DNA of 38,208 nucleotides from the NCBI GenBank assembly GCA_029257865.1, contig JARIAN010000149.1, forward strand, positions 1-38,208, given 5' to 3'. The first letter of the stretch is position 1, and each line of letters opens with the position of its first letter. The notes beneath the pieces were generated by a model. That model was not told the DNA's origin. It made no database searches and worked only from the letters and a program-made list of their open reading frames with translations. The translations under genes were made by a program, and so were the position numbers. This document shows positions 8,385 to 17,981 of this stretch, one piece after another. Origin of the DNA: Phocaeicola sp. (lineage in GTDB: Bacteria; Bacteroidota; Bacteroidia; Bacteroidales; Bacteroidaceae).

Positions 8385-10469
8385 ATGATAGACCAACAGA
8401 CGATAGACCGTATTTTGGACGCTGCACAGATTGTTGATGTGGTGTCCGAGTTTGTCACTCTTCGCAAAAGAGGGGTGAACTACATTGGTTTATGCCCTTT
8501 TCACAACGAAAAGACACCTTCTTTCAGTGTTTCTCCATCCAAAGGTCTGTGTAAATGTTTCAGTTGCGGAAAAGGTGGGAATGTGGTCCACTTCATCATG
8601 GAGCATGAACAGATGTCGTATTATGAAGCCCTGAAATGGCTGGCTAAGAAATACAACATCGAAATCAAAGAAAGAGAACTCACTGACGAAGAGAAACAGG
8701 CGCACAGCTTGAGAGAAAGTATGCTGGTGGTCAACCAGTTTGCTGCCGAGTATTTTCAAGATGTACTGTATAACCAAACTGAAGGACAGCAAATCGGCAT
8801 GAATTACTTCAGAAGCCGTGGATTCAGAGATGACATCATCCGCAAATTCCAATTGGGATACAGCACCGACAACCACGATGCACTGGCCCGTACTGCCATA
8901 CAAAAAGGATATAAAGAAGAGTATTTGATTAAGACCGGACTCTGCTACCAAAAAGACAACGGCAGCTTGAGAGACCGCTTTTGGGGACGTGTCATCTTCC
9001 CCGTACATTCTATATCCGGCAAGGTGGTGGCTTTTGGTGGACGCGTATTAAGTAGCGCAACAAAAAATGTGCAGATGAAGTATGTCAACTCGCCCGAATC
9101 GGAAGTCTATCACAAAAGCCGAGAGCTTTACGGCATCTTCTTTGCCAAACATGCTATCGTGAAACAGGACCGCTGCTTTTTGGTGGAAGGATACACCGAT
9201 GTGATTTCCATGCATCAAAGTGGCATTGAGAATGTGGTGGCCTCATCGGGTACTGCACTCACCCCGGAACAAATCCGGCTGATTCACCGTTTCACCAACA
9301 ACGTGACCGTATTGTACGACGGCGACGGAGCTGGTATCAAGGCTAGTATCCGAGGTATTGATATGCTGCTGGAAGAAGGATTGAACATTAAGGTATGCCT
9401 GCTCCCCGATGGTGACGACCCGGATAGCTTTGCACGCAAACATAATGCCACCGACTACCAGGCATACATCAACAATCATGAGGTAGACTTTATCCGTTTC
9501 AAGACCAACCTACTGATAGAAGAAGCCGGGAAAGACCCTATTAAAAAGGCTTCACTGATTTCGAGTATCGTAAAAAGCATATCGGTCATTCCGGATGCGA
9601 TAATCCGCTCTGTGTATATCAGAGAATGTAGCCAACTGCTGGAAATGGAAGAAAAAATTCTAGTGGAAGCTACCGCCAAACTTATCGAGCAGACGCATGA
9701 AAACCGAAAGAAGGAAGAGGAACGGCGACGCTTGAGGGAGCAACGTGCCGCAGAAGGAAACGATACGCAGAAACCTGACGTTGAGAAAACCAACGAAACA
9801 CCATCCTCAAGACTTGAAGGGGTAGAAATACCTGTAGATGTACCCCCTCCTCCTGTCATAGAGGACACTTATACTTCTTTAATCCCTACTACCGGGAATG
9901 ACCAAAAGTTGTTCTTTATCAAAGAACGTGAACTGGTGAAAATGCTCATCCGATACGGAGAGAAATTCATGTGCAAATTGGAAAATGAAGAAGGAGAACA
10001 AGTGGACTGCTCAGTAGCTGAATTTATCCTTGCCAGCCTAAAAGAAGATGAACTGCAATTTCATGACAGCCGCCATAGGCTTATCTTGCAAGAAATGGAA
10101 GCCCATCTGCATGATGAAGGTTTTATTGCTGAAAGATATTTCATCTCACACCCTAAACCAGAAATCAGCAAATTGGCTGTAGATATCATCAATGAGCGTT
10201 ACCAACTTAGCAAATATCACTCAAAAGCGCAGAAAATCCTAACCGACGAGGACAGACTTTGTGAATTGATACCACGTCTACTTATCGACTTCAAGATTTC
10301 AATTGTAGACGAGGAGATGAAACATACTCTTATGAGCCTCACCGATCCACAGGTGATGCAAGACCCTGAACGCTGCCAACAAGTCATGATGCACTATAAA
10401 GATCTGCAACAAACGCAAATCATCATGGCTAAGAGAGCCGGTGACCGGGTGATTTTAGCAGGAAAATAA
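8385..10469 (+). CDS. dnaG: DNA primase
   Basis: DNA primase of 694 residues, which makes the RNA primers for chromosome replication together with the DnaB helicase. The N-terminal CHC2 zinc-binding domain has Cys37, His40, Cys58 and Cys61 (CPFH ... CFSC). The catalytic core follows, with the Toprim motif LVEGYTDV (Glu268) and the acidic LYDGDGAGIKA. A charged Arg/Glu- and Pro-rich linker lies at about 440-500, before the C-terminal helicase-binding region. The linker is low in complexity but open throughout. The ATG at 8385 gives the standard start MIDQQTIDRILDAAQIVDVV. The gene stands alone between two polysaccharide utilisation loci, with which it has no functional link. Confidence 0.97.
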   Translation: MIDQQTIDRILDAAQIVDVVSEFVTLRKRGVNYIGLCPFHNEKTPSFSVSPSKGLCKCFSCGKGGNVVHFIMEHEQMSYYEALKWLAKKYNIEIKERELTDEEKQAHSLRESMLVVNQFAAEYFQDVLYNQTEGQQIGMNYFRSRGFRDDIIRKFQLGYSTDNHDALARTAIQKGYKEEYLIKTGLCYQKDNGSLRDRFWGRVIFPVHSISGKVVAFGGRVLSSATKNVQMKYVNSPESEVYHKSRELYGIFFAKHAIVKQDRCFLVEGYTDVISMHQSGIENVVASSGTALTPEQIRLIHRFTNNVTVLYDGDGAGIKASIRGIDMLLEEGLNIKVCLLPDGDDPDSFARKHNATDYQAYINNHEVDFIRFKTNLLIEEAGKDPIKKASLISSIVKSISVIPDAIIRSVYIRECSQLLEMEEKILVEATAKLIEQTHENRKKEEERRRLREQRAAEGNDTQKPDVEKTNETPSSRLEGVEIPVDVPPPPVIEDTYTSLIPTTGNDQKLFFIKERELVKMLIRYGEKFMCKLENEEGEQVDCSVAEFILASLKEDELQFHDSRHRLILQEMEAHLHDEGFIAERYFISHPKPEISKLAVDIINERYQLSKYHSKAQKILTDEDRLCELIPRLLIDFKISIVDEEMKHTLMSLTDPQVMQDPERCQQVMMHYKDLQQTQIIMAKRAGDRVILAGK

Positions 10470-10487
10470 CAATAATTTCCTGCTAAA
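10454..10487 (+). terminator. Hairpin across the dnaG stop codon
   Basis: TTTAGCAGGAAA at 10454-10465 pairs perfectly with TTTCCTGCTAAA at 10476-10487; the dnaG TAA lies in the 10-base loop. No clear U-run follows, so this may be a 3'-end stabilising hairpin rather than a strong intrinsic terminator. Confidence 0.45.
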
Positions 10488-10688
10488 GGCTCCTTTGGCA
10501 TAGTTTCACAATTCCTTGAAATACAGATAGGTACATCTTTCGATTAATAAAATGTATTATTTTGTATCTTTATTGTACAAAATTCAATCCTCATTGCATC
10601 CTTTCTTTGTAAGATTGCAACCGATATCAACGGCCTAACACACCCACGATACTAATACTAATTTTTTTACACATTTAAATACCTATCT

Positions 10689-13600
10689 ATGAAAGAGCAT
10701 TCTTTTATTCAAAGAACTGTATTGAGCACGCTGCTTTTCATCTTTGCCGTATGCGTCTCTGCACAACAGCTAAATGTAAATGGAGTGGTTACAGATACTA
10801 AAGGGGAGGCTATTATTGGTGCTTCAATTTTAGTAGAAGGAACTACCAACGGAACCATTACCGACTTTGACGGAAATTTCACAATCTCAAATGTCGCTTC
10901 TAATGCAAATTTAGTCGTTTCCTACATTGGCTATCAAACACAAAAAATTGCCGTAAATGGAAAAACTCACTTCAACATCTCTCTTGCAGAAGATACTGAA
11001 GTCTTAGAGGAAGTAGTAGTAGTAGGATATGGAGTACAACGTAAAAGCGACTTGACAGGTGCTGTTGCCTCTGTAAAAACTTCCGATGCACTAAAATCTA
11101 CCCCTACAGGAAACATTTCCGATGCGCTGCAAGGACGTATGGCTGGTGTTTCTGTATTGTCAGGTTCTGGCGACCCAAGCAAAGACAACACAATCCGTGT
11201 TCGTGGTATCAACTCTATTACAGCTGAAACCGGTCCGCTAGTAGTTATCGACGGATTTATCGGTGGCTCGCTTCAATCATTAAATCCTGCCGACATTGCT
11301 TCTATTGAAGTCTTGAAAGATGCATCGGCCACTGCTGTATATGGCTCAAGAGGTGCCAACGGTGTCATCTTGGTTTCTACCAAAAATCCGGAAAAAGACA
11401 AACTGACTGTTTCATTGAATGCTTTTGCCAATATCAAGACTGTTGCTAAATACTTGGATGTATTGTCACCTTATGAATATGCTCAAGTAGTGAACGACTT
11501 CGGAAAAGAATATTATGGAAAAGGGGACTACCATTATTATAACGCAGAACAACTGGAAGCCTTCAGAAATGGCACTGCCGGATTCGACTATTCAAAAGCT
11601 ATCTTCCGCAAACCCGCTGTTACACAAAACTATGAATTATCTGTAGCCGGAGGTGGTGAAAAGACCAACTTCCTGGCATCTATCCGCTATCAAAACGACC
11701 AAGGTATCATCAAAGAATCTGAAAGCAAAATGTACAGTTGGAGAGTAAAAGTGGATACAAAAATCAAATCATGGCTGAAAGCCGGAGTCAACGTATATGG
11801 TTTTTATAAAGAAAACAGTTCTCCACGTATCAGTGAATATGACGGATTGATTCAGCAAGCTACTTATTTCCCTAATACCATTAATCCGAAAGATGAAGAT
11901 GGAAAATACAACAACAAATTCTTTGAAGGAAGTCCTAGCTACAACCCGATGGGACATATCTGGGAAAACAACCGGCAGAACAAAACCATCAACAATCGCT
12001 TGCAAGGTTATCTGAATATTGATATCATTGACGGATTAAGTTTCCGCACTCAGTTTGGCGTATCTTTCGACAACAGGCTGAACACTTCTGTTGAAAATGA
12101 AAAAAGTTACTATAGCTTTAAAAACAACATGACTGAAGGTAAAGCAACCAGCTACTGGAATACTTCTTGGCTAAATACTAATACATTAAGCTATATAAAG
12201 GAATTCAACCGTAATCATCGTATCAATGCCACCGCTGTATTCGAACAGTCTTACGATAATAACTACAATCATGCCAGCAATGCCTACAACTTGGATTATA
12301 TTGATATTATAGGCGAAAACAACTTGGCTTGGTCTGATGCCAACTTGTCTAAAGTTTCATCAAACCGTACAATCAATACATTAATGTCTGCCATGTTCCG
12401 CTTCAACTATGTTTTAATGAACCGCTACATGATTACTGCATCAATGCGTGCAGATGGTTCATCACGCCTGGTAGACAAATGGAGTTACTTCCCTTCAGCT
12501 GCATTGGCATGGGACTTGAAACAGGAAAGTTTTTTGGTAGACAATCCTCATATCGACCAGTTAAAACTACGTGCCGGATTCGGTTCTGTAGGTAACCAAG
12601 CCATCGAAGCATACCGTATCTATTCAAAACTTGAGCCTGTAAGAAACAGCGATGGCAGCACTTCATATAAAATTTCTCGTCCTGCTGCCCCATACTTGAA
12701 ATGGGAACGTAATGACCAGTTCAATGTAGGTATCGATTTCGGTACACTCAACGGTCGCTTGCGCATCACAGCCGACTGGTACAATAAGCTATCTAAAGAC
12801 ATCTTGCTAGAAGTAGCTCAACCTGTCCATATGGGATATGGAAAATTATTAATGAATGCCGGAGAAATTAAGAATACCGGTATTGAAGTAACTGTCAGTG
12901 CAGACCCTTTCACCGGAAAAGATTTTAGTTGGCACAGCGACCTAACTTTATCACACAACAAAGGAACATTCAATAAAATCCCTACTCTTAACCATCGCCA
13001 GCAACAAGCTGGAAGTTTCCAGAACCAACTATTCCAAATGATTGAAGGAGAAAAACTTGGTACTTTTTGGGGATACACCTTTGATGGTATTTGGCAGGAA
13101 GATGAAGTTAACGCACCTTTCGTTGATGCTGATGGTAATACAAACGGAAAAACCAACGGACAAGTTTATAAAGTCGTTGCAGGTAACTCTAAATATGCCG
13201 ACCTCAATCAAGATGGTAAACTAAATGATAAAGACCAAAAGATTATCGGATGTGGACAACCTACATTCAACTGGGGATGGAATAACTCTTTCAAATATAA
13301 AGATTTCGACTTCTCATTCTTCATTGTCGGATTCCACGGATTTGATATTTACAACGCTACCCATCAGATGGGATTCAATACGGTTTCCGGACAGAATATG
13401 GCACCTGTTACTCCACTCCCTGACTTTTTGAACCGTTGGACTCCAACCAATACTAATACAGATGTACCGGGATTTGTAAAAGGAGGAACAGAAAGTAAGG
13501 TATTCAGCAGTCGTTTCGTTGAAAACGGAAGTTTCGTCAAAATGAAAAGCATTACCTTGGGATATTCTTTGCCTAATGCTGCTTGCCGCCAGTTGGGCAT

Positions 13601-13766
13601 CAACAACCTGCGTGTATATACTTCTATCCAAAACCCATTCCACATCACTAAATATTCGGGACTGGACCCAGAAGCTACATTAGGTAGCCCGTTGATTCAA
13701 GGTGTAGACTGGGGAGCATATCCTAACAGCCGTAACTATCTGATAGGATTGAATTTCACTTTCTAA
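10689..13766 (+). CDS. SusC/RagA TonB-linked outer-membrane transporter (PUL 2)
   Basis: This is a 1025-residue SusC-like transporter without an STN domain. A signal peptide (cleavage near VSAQ, residue 25) is followed by a carboxypeptidase-regulatory-like domain at about 28-100 (VNGVVTDTKGEAIIGASILV), a TonB-box-like DTEVLEEVVVVGYG at 102-115, the plug (LQGRMAGVSVLSGSG, IRVRGINSI, VLKDASATAVYGSRGANGV), and a barrel ending in LIGLNFTF. A Ca-binding-like DLNQDGKLNDKD loop lies near residue 838, as often seen in SusC proteins. SusD follows after 31 bp and a PL8-like lyase after that. The lack of an STN domain means its regulation differs from that of PUL 1. No regulator gene is next to it. The 219-bp upstream spacer holds only weak promoter-like matches (TTATTTTG at 10557, TATCTTTA at 10565). 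Confidence 0.95.
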   Translation: MKEHSFIQRTVLSTLLFIFAVCVSAQQLNVNGVVTDTKGEAIIGASILVEGTTNGTITDFDGNFTISNVASNANLVVSYIGYQTQKIAVNGKTHFNISLAEDTEVLEEVVVVGYGVQRKSDLTGAVASVKTSDALKSTPTGNISDALQGRMAGVSVLSGSGDPSKDNTIRVRGINSITAETGPLVVIDGFIGGSLQSLNPADIASIEVLKDASATAVYGSRGANGVILVSTKNPEKDKLTVSLNAFANIKTVAKYLDVLSPYEYAQVVNDFGKEYYGKGDYHYYNAEQLEAFRNGTAGFDYSKAIFRKPAVTQNYELSVAGGGEKTNFLASIRYQNDQGIIKESESKMYSWRVKVDTKIKSWLKAGVNVYGFYKENSSPRISEYDGLIQQATYFPNTINPKDEDGKYNNKFFEGSPSYNPMGHIWENNRQNKTINNRLQGYLNIDIIDGLSFRTQFGVSFDNRLNTSVENEKSYYSFKNNMTEGKATSYWNTSWLNTNTLSYIKEFNRNHRINATAVFEQSYDNNYNHASNAYNLDYIDIIGENNLAWSDANLSKVSSNRTINTLMSAMFRFNYVLMNRYMITASMRADGSSRLVDKWSYFPSAALAWDLKQESFLVDNPHIDQLKLRAGFGSVGNQAIEAYRIYSKLEPVRNSDGSTSYKISRPAAPYLKWERNDQFNVGIDFGTLNGRLRITADWYNKLSKDILLEVAQPVHMGYGKLLMNAGEIKNTGIEVTVSADPFTGKDFSWHSDLTLSHNKGTFNKIPTLNHRQQQAGSFQNQLFQMIEGEKLGTFWGYTFDGIWQEDEVNAPFVDADGNTNGKTNGQVYKVVAGNSKYADLNQDGKLNDKDQKIIGCGQPTFNWGWNNSFKYKDFDFSFFIVGFHGFDIYNATHQMGFNTVSGQNMAPVTPLPDFLNRWTPTNTNTDVPGFVKGGTESKVFSSRFVENGSFVKMKSITLGYSLPNAACRQLGINNLRVYTSIQNPFHITKYSGLDPEATLGSPLIQGVDWGAYPNSRNYLIGLNFTF

Positions 13767-13797
13767 TTTTTATCACGACCTAAAAAACGAAGTCAAC

Positions 13798-15303
13798 ATG
13801 AAAAAACTTACTTATATAACTGCTCTAGCATGCAGTTTATTATTTAACACCTCTTGTGTAGATCTAGACCAAACTCCTCAATCTTTTATCACTGAAGGAG
13901 ACTATTTCAATAAAATGGATTTAAAAGGTCTGCAAAAAGCAGCTTCCGGTCTTTACAATGACCTTTGGAGAGAAAACTATGGTTTCAACTCTCGTATGCA
14001 GCGCTTTAATGTTTGTGCCGATGATATCACTTATCGTACTGCTAAACCTAATAACCCATTAGCATTGTACGACCGGCTTTCCCCAAATACAGCCATGAAT
14101 ACGGCTGATTTGGATATCAGCTGGGCCATTTTCTATACAGTTATCAACAATGCCAACAAGATTATCAACAGTGTACAACTCCCTTCAAACGAAAAAGAAG
14201 CCCAAAAGTTTAAAGAAGTGGTAGGAGAAGCCTATTTCTTACGCGGAATGTCTTATCTATACGTGGTAAGATTGTTTGGTGATGCTCCTTTAATCTTGAA
14301 AGAAGAAGATGGAACTCGAAATACTCCAAGAACAAAAGTTGCTGAAATTTATGATAAAGTCATTATCCCCAGCTTGATAACAGCAACCGAACTGCTTCCT
14401 TCTAAAAGCCGTAGCGGATTCAGTTCTACTCCTTCTAAATGGGCAGCAAAAGCCTGTTTGGCTGACGCTTATATGGCAATGGCGGGATGGCCTCTTATGA
14501 AAGGAAAAGAAACATACCAACTGGCTGCAAACACCTGCAAGGAAATTATTGACAACGCTGCAGCTGCCGGTTTAAACCTTACTAAAAAGTATGCAGACCT
14601 TTGGAAAGAAGCAAACAAGGAACAACCCAATGAAATCTTGTTTGCACTTCACCATAATGCAAAACTGAAAACTGCCAGCAACTATGGAAAATCATATTAT
14701 CCAAGCGACTTTGCACCAAGAGCTGGATGGGCTGACTATTACGGAAATGAAGAGTTTTACAAGAAGTATCCAGAAGATGAACGTAAAGCATGGAACTACA
14801 TGACTGAATGGAATACTAAGAAAGGACTTGTCAATTACACTGAAAGTGCAGATAAACTGCCTGCTATTTCCAAATATTATGACTATAATGAAGGGGAGCC
14901 AGGAAAGAGTGCACAAGCTAATGGTATTACCTGCATTTATAGATATGCAGAAGTTTTGCTGATGTATGCAGAAGCCTCCACACGAGCTACAAACTCTGTC
15001 TCTCCTGAAGCCCTGAAGCAATTGAATGAAGTACAGAAACGAGCTCAGGGATATCCATCTACGCCCAAACTGACTAACACCACTAACCCTGAAGAATTCT
15101 TGAAAGCAGTTTCAGATGAAAGAGGATGGGAGTTCTTTGCTGAAATGAAAAGATGGTTTGAATTGGTACGACTTGAAAAAGTAAGTCAGGTGAAAGCCGA
15201 TAAATGGAACGGCTCTATCTTTCAAGAAAACAAGCACTATTATTTCCCTATTCCTTATGCGCAGATTGAACAGACAGGCTGGGATAACAATATGGGATAC
15301 TAA
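13798..15303 (+). CDS. SusD/RagB-like glycan-binding lipoprotein (PUL 2)
   Basis: This is a 501-residue SusD/RagB protein with lipobox NTSC (Cys20) and the classical mature start CVDLDQTPQSFITEGDYFNK. Later signatures are GEAYFLRGMSYLYVVRLFGDAPLI (a TPR-like helix pair about residues 143-165), ITCIYRYAEVLLMYAEAST, and the C-terminal ERGWEFFAEMKRWFELVRL followed by YYFPIPYAQIEQ. All are standard for this family. It pairs with the SusC encoded 31 bp upstream, and a strong terminator follows directly. The bound sugar cannot be read from the sequence. The neighbouring lyase suggests a uronic-acid-containing polysaccharide. Confidence 0.95.
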   Translation: MKKLTYITALACSLLFNTSCVDLDQTPQSFITEGDYFNKMDLKGLQKAASGLYNDLWRENYGFNSRMQRFNVCADDITYRTAKPNNPLALYDRLSPNTAMNTADLDISWAIFYTVINNANKIINSVQLPSNEKEAQKFKEVVGEAYFLRGMSYLYVVRLFGDAPLILKEEDGTRNTPRTKVAEIYDKVIIPSLITATELLPSKSRSGFSSTPSKWAAKACLADAYMAMAGWPLMKGKETYQLAANTCKEIIDNAAAAGLNLTKKYADLWKEANKEQPNEILFALHHNAKLKTASNYGKSYYPSDFAPRAGWADYYGNEEFYKKYPEDERKAWNYMTEWNTKKGLVNYTESADKLPAISKYYDYNEGEPGKSAQANGITCIYRYAEVLLMYAEASTRATNSVSPEALKQLNEVQKRAQGYPSTPKLTNTTNPEEFLKAVSDERGWEFFAEMKRWFELVRLEKVSQVKADKWNGSIFQENKHYYFPIPYAQIEQTGWDNNMGY

Positions 15304-15321
15304 TTAATTATTCCATCATAG

Positions 15322-15353
15322 AAAGGCTGGGGAATGTATCTCCAGCCTTTTTT
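15322..15353 (+). terminator. Intrinsic terminator after PUL 2 susD
   Basis: AAAGGCTGG (15322-15330) pairs with CCAGCCTTT (15342-15350), with an 11-base loop, followed by a T-run. It separates the SusCD transcript from the lyase, which has its own promoter match immediately downstream. Confidence 0.85.
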
Positions 15354-15355
15354 AT

Positions 15356-15363
15356 TATTTTTG
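15356..15363 (+). promoter_or_regulatory. Bacteroidetes -7 box (TATTTTTG) for the PL8-like lyase
   Basis: This is a perfect match to TAnnTTTG, 36 bp before the lyase ATG and just after the susD terminator. No clean -33 TTG was found at the expected distance. The T-rich context lowers the weight of the match. Confidence 0.5.
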
Positions 15364-15399
15364 CAAAACAACTACTTATTATTATTTTATCTACTACAC

Positions 15400-17886
15400 A
15401 TGAAGCATCTACATGCATTACTTGCCTGCTTCTTTTTGATGGGTATCCCACAAATGCAGGCTGAAGAACAAAAACAGCATAAGTTAACTCCAGAACAAGA
15501 GTTTGCTTTTGCCAATTATCACCGCTATTACAAGGAGGCACTACAAGCACAGTCTGCTGAAAAAAAGACTGCTATACAGCAACTGCGCTCCTATTTCTTC
15601 AATAATCCTTTTAGGGTAGACAAACATTTCAAGGCTGAACCGGTCGAAAAATATCTGGCACTGCTAACTGATGAAGGAAAGTTTGCCGACTTTAAAGCTA
15701 CCGAAGAATTGTTTATTAAAGAAGATGCTTACCACAAAGGATACCAAAATACAACCGACGACAAAGTGGGTATCTTTCTGAATCAAGCACTGACACGTAT
15801 CTATTACATAGGAGATGCCTATCGCAAAGGTAAAATCAGTGCTACACAAGCCTTGAATGAAAAAATATGGAAAGCTATTATCCATTATGGTATGTTGGAA
15901 ACTGCACGTCCCAACGATATGCCCCGATTCCATGCTTCTTGCTTTGCCATACCTGCAGCTGCTGCAAATATCTATTTTGCTTATCTGAAGGAAATGAATC
16001 AAGCAGAAAAAGGAGAAGGTTCTTCTGCTTTAAAACAGGCTTGTGATATGCTGAAAACCCTCGGACTGCAAGCTTATACCCAACCTTTGAGAAATGACGA
16101 TACAGACAAGAATGTGGTAAGTATTGACCGCTTCAAAAATCATGTATGGTGGGTGGGAGGAAATGCTTTGGCTTACCGTCCTCTGCTCTCGGTAGCAGCC
16201 ATGTATAGCTCTATACCAATGGTAGACCTTCTTTCGGAAGTGGCCCAAAAAGGTATCAGCATGACTTCACAATCAACTTTCCACGAAGCTTTTTGGACAG
16301 AAGGTTTCACTGCCGATGGGGCCGGATGGGGACATGGCAAACAATGCCTCATTTGGGGATACCCTATCGACGGAACTTTCAGTGCCTTGAATATGTTGGG
16401 CATGTTGAAAGGTACACCATGGGCCAAAAGCTTGAGCAAGGAGAATGTAGACGCACTGATGAATTTCATGAGAGGAGGAAACTGGTATTACTACAAAGGA
16501 TTCCGCCTGCCTGGACTCGACCGCGGTTCGTATGTCTATAATCCCACAGAAAAGGATATCCCTTACTTAAAAATGCTGAATGTTTTGCTGAAAAACTGGA
16601 ACGATTCGTTTAATACAAAGCAGTTGGATGAGTTGAAGCAACTGCAAACGGAAGCCAAACAGCATCGTATCAATATGGATGGCTATGATGAGGGACTCTA
16701 TAGTGGAACACGTTGGTTTTTCAACAATGACGATTTAACCAAGAAAAACAAAGACTATCATCTGCATATCAACATGGCTTCAGTGAGATGCGACGGACTC
16801 GAAAGTGCAGCCTTTGCCGACAATTATAACTTTTGCCCAACCGACGGAGCTACCTTATTCCAGCGCAATGGTGATGAGTATTTCCGTATCATGGGAGGAT
16901 GGGATGTCTTGTCTTTACCTGGAGTGACCGCACGCCAAGGCATGAATCAACTGAAACCTGTCACCAACTGGAGGGGATATTGCAGCCGACATAATTTTGC
17001 AGCAGGAGCAACCTATGGAGGTGAAAATGCCGTAGCGGGCTATATCTTTGAAAAGATAAACGGGAATATGAAAAAAGACCCTCACGCAGCCCTTAAATCC
17101 GAAAAGGAAAATCCAGTCCTTTATGGAGTAAAAGCTTATAAGAGCTATTTCATCTTGGGTGATTATATGATAGCTTTAGGGGCAGGCATCACTAATCTCA
17201 ATCCGGAAATGGAAGGTCGTATCCATACTACAATCGAACAGACAGCATGGACTTCTCCGGTAGTTGTGCAAAATACCAATGATATTCTATCGGCAGGAAA
17301 AGAAGAAATGCTGACTGCTCACAAGCAAAAGTTCAATTGGGTTTCCCAAGAAAACAAATTCAGTTACGCACTATTGCCAGGTTCTGCACACCATCTTCAC
17401 ATGATTTGCGAAAAACGACCAACCATGTGGAGCAAACTCAACCCTTCGAACAAAAATAAAAAAGATTTGCCGGAAAGTGTTTCTACCTTACGGCTATGGA
17501 TTGACCATGGACAGAAACCTGTTAATGACTCCTACGGATATGTAGTTTATATGGGCAATGAAATGGCTGTCAACAAGCCATTCTTTGAAGTTCTTAGAAA
17601 TGATACTCTAGTACAGGCCGTCAGAACACATAAACAGAATGTGACAGAAGTTGTATTCTATGATGCAAATAGCCAATTGAAAGCCAAAGGGCTTACACTG
17701 AAGGTATCTGCTCCATGTGCCGTCTTAATTGAAAAGAGTCAGAAAAAGCAGACAATTACTGTAACGGATGCTACCATGAATGCCGACCTCCGTGAAATTA
17801 TAGTTACCCTAAACGGAAAGACTTATCCCATCGCATTGCCACAAGGAATGCTATGTGGCAAACCGGTAACACTGACCATTAACTAA
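15400..17886 (+). CDS. PL8-like polysaccharide lyase (divergent)
   Basis: The start is placed at the ATG at 15400, which opens a clean signal peptide (MKHLHALLACFFLMG, cleavage near MQA); an earlier in-frame ATG at 15334 lies inside the susD terminator. The 828-residue protein has an N-terminal helical (alpha/alpha toroid-like) half and a beta-sandwich half. His312 and Tyr321 in GWGHGKQCLIWGY, and Arg375 in PGLDRGS, reproduce the spacing (+9, +54) that I recall for His225, Tyr234 and Arg288 of Pedobacter chondroitinase AC. Glu468 in GLESAAFADNYN, and VLSLPGVTARQ, resemble the PL8 central domain. The position of the catalytic Asn is unclear (WW at 250-251, Asn255). Likely substrates are uronic-acid polymers such as glycosaminoglycans. 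There is no sulfatase or GH88 nearby, so specificity is open. Confidence 0.75.
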   Translation: MKHLHALLACFFLMGIPQMQAEEQKQHKLTPEQEFAFANYHRYYKEALQAQSAEKKTAIQQLRSYFFNNPFRVDKHFKAEPVEKYLALLTDEGKFADFKATEELFIKEDAYHKGYQNTTDDKVGIFLNQALTRIYYIGDAYRKGKISATQALNEKIWKAIIHYGMLETARPNDMPRFHASCFAIPAAAANIYFAYLKEMNQAEKGEGSSALKQACDMLKTLGLQAYTQPLRNDDTDKNVVSIDRFKNHVWWVGGNALAYRPLLSVAAMYSSIPMVDLLSEVAQKGISMTSQSTFHEAFWTEGFTADGAGWGHGKQCLIWGYPIDGTFSALNMLGMLKGTPWAKSLSKENVDALMNFMRGGNWYYYKGFRLPGLDRGSYVYNPTEKDIPYLKMLNVLLKNWNDSFNTKQLDELKQLQTEAKQHRINMDGYDEGLYSGTRWFFNNDDLTKKNKDYHLHINMASVRCDGLESAAFADNYNFCPTDGATLFQRNGDEYFRIMGGWDVLSLPGVTARQGMNQLKPVTNWRGYCSRHNFAAGATYGGENAVAGYIFEKINGNMKKDPHAALKSEKENPVLYGVKAYKSYFILGDYMIALGAGITNLNPEMEGRIHTTIEQTAWTSPVVVQNTNDILSAGKEEMLTAHKQKFNWVSQENKFSYALLPGSAHHLHMICEKRPTMWSKLNPSNKNKKDLPESVSTLRLWIDHGQKPVNDSYGYVVYMGNEMAVNKPFFEVLRNDTLVQAVRTHKQNVTEVVFYDANSQLKAKGLTLKVSAPCAVLIEKSQKKQTITVTDATMNADLREIIVTLNGKTYPIALPQGMLCGKPVTLTIN

Positions 17887-17907
17887 TCCGTAAGGTCTGT
17901 GTACAAA

Positions 17908-17960
17908 AAAATCCCCTGCCAATAAAATACCTAAGAGCATTTTATCGGCAGAGGGATTTC
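17908..17960. terminator. Bidirectional terminator between lyase and sod
   Basis: AAATCCCcTGCCaATAAAAT is matched, apart from small mismatches, by ATTTTATcGGCAgaGGGATTT. T-rich sequence follows on both strands, which suits the convergent genes on either side. Confidence 0.85.
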
Positions 17961-17981
17961 TTATTTATTTCAAGAAATGTA

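Noticed and set aside
8490-9008. 172-codon open frame antisense to dnaG
   Set aside because: dnaG on the plus strand is certain here, with its zinc motif and core conserved; the antisense frame has no family features.
15334-15399. Upstream ATG extending the PL8-like lyase by 22 residues
   Set aside because: The extension lies inside the susD terminator and the -7 box, and would place a second hydrophobic stretch before a clean signal peptide.
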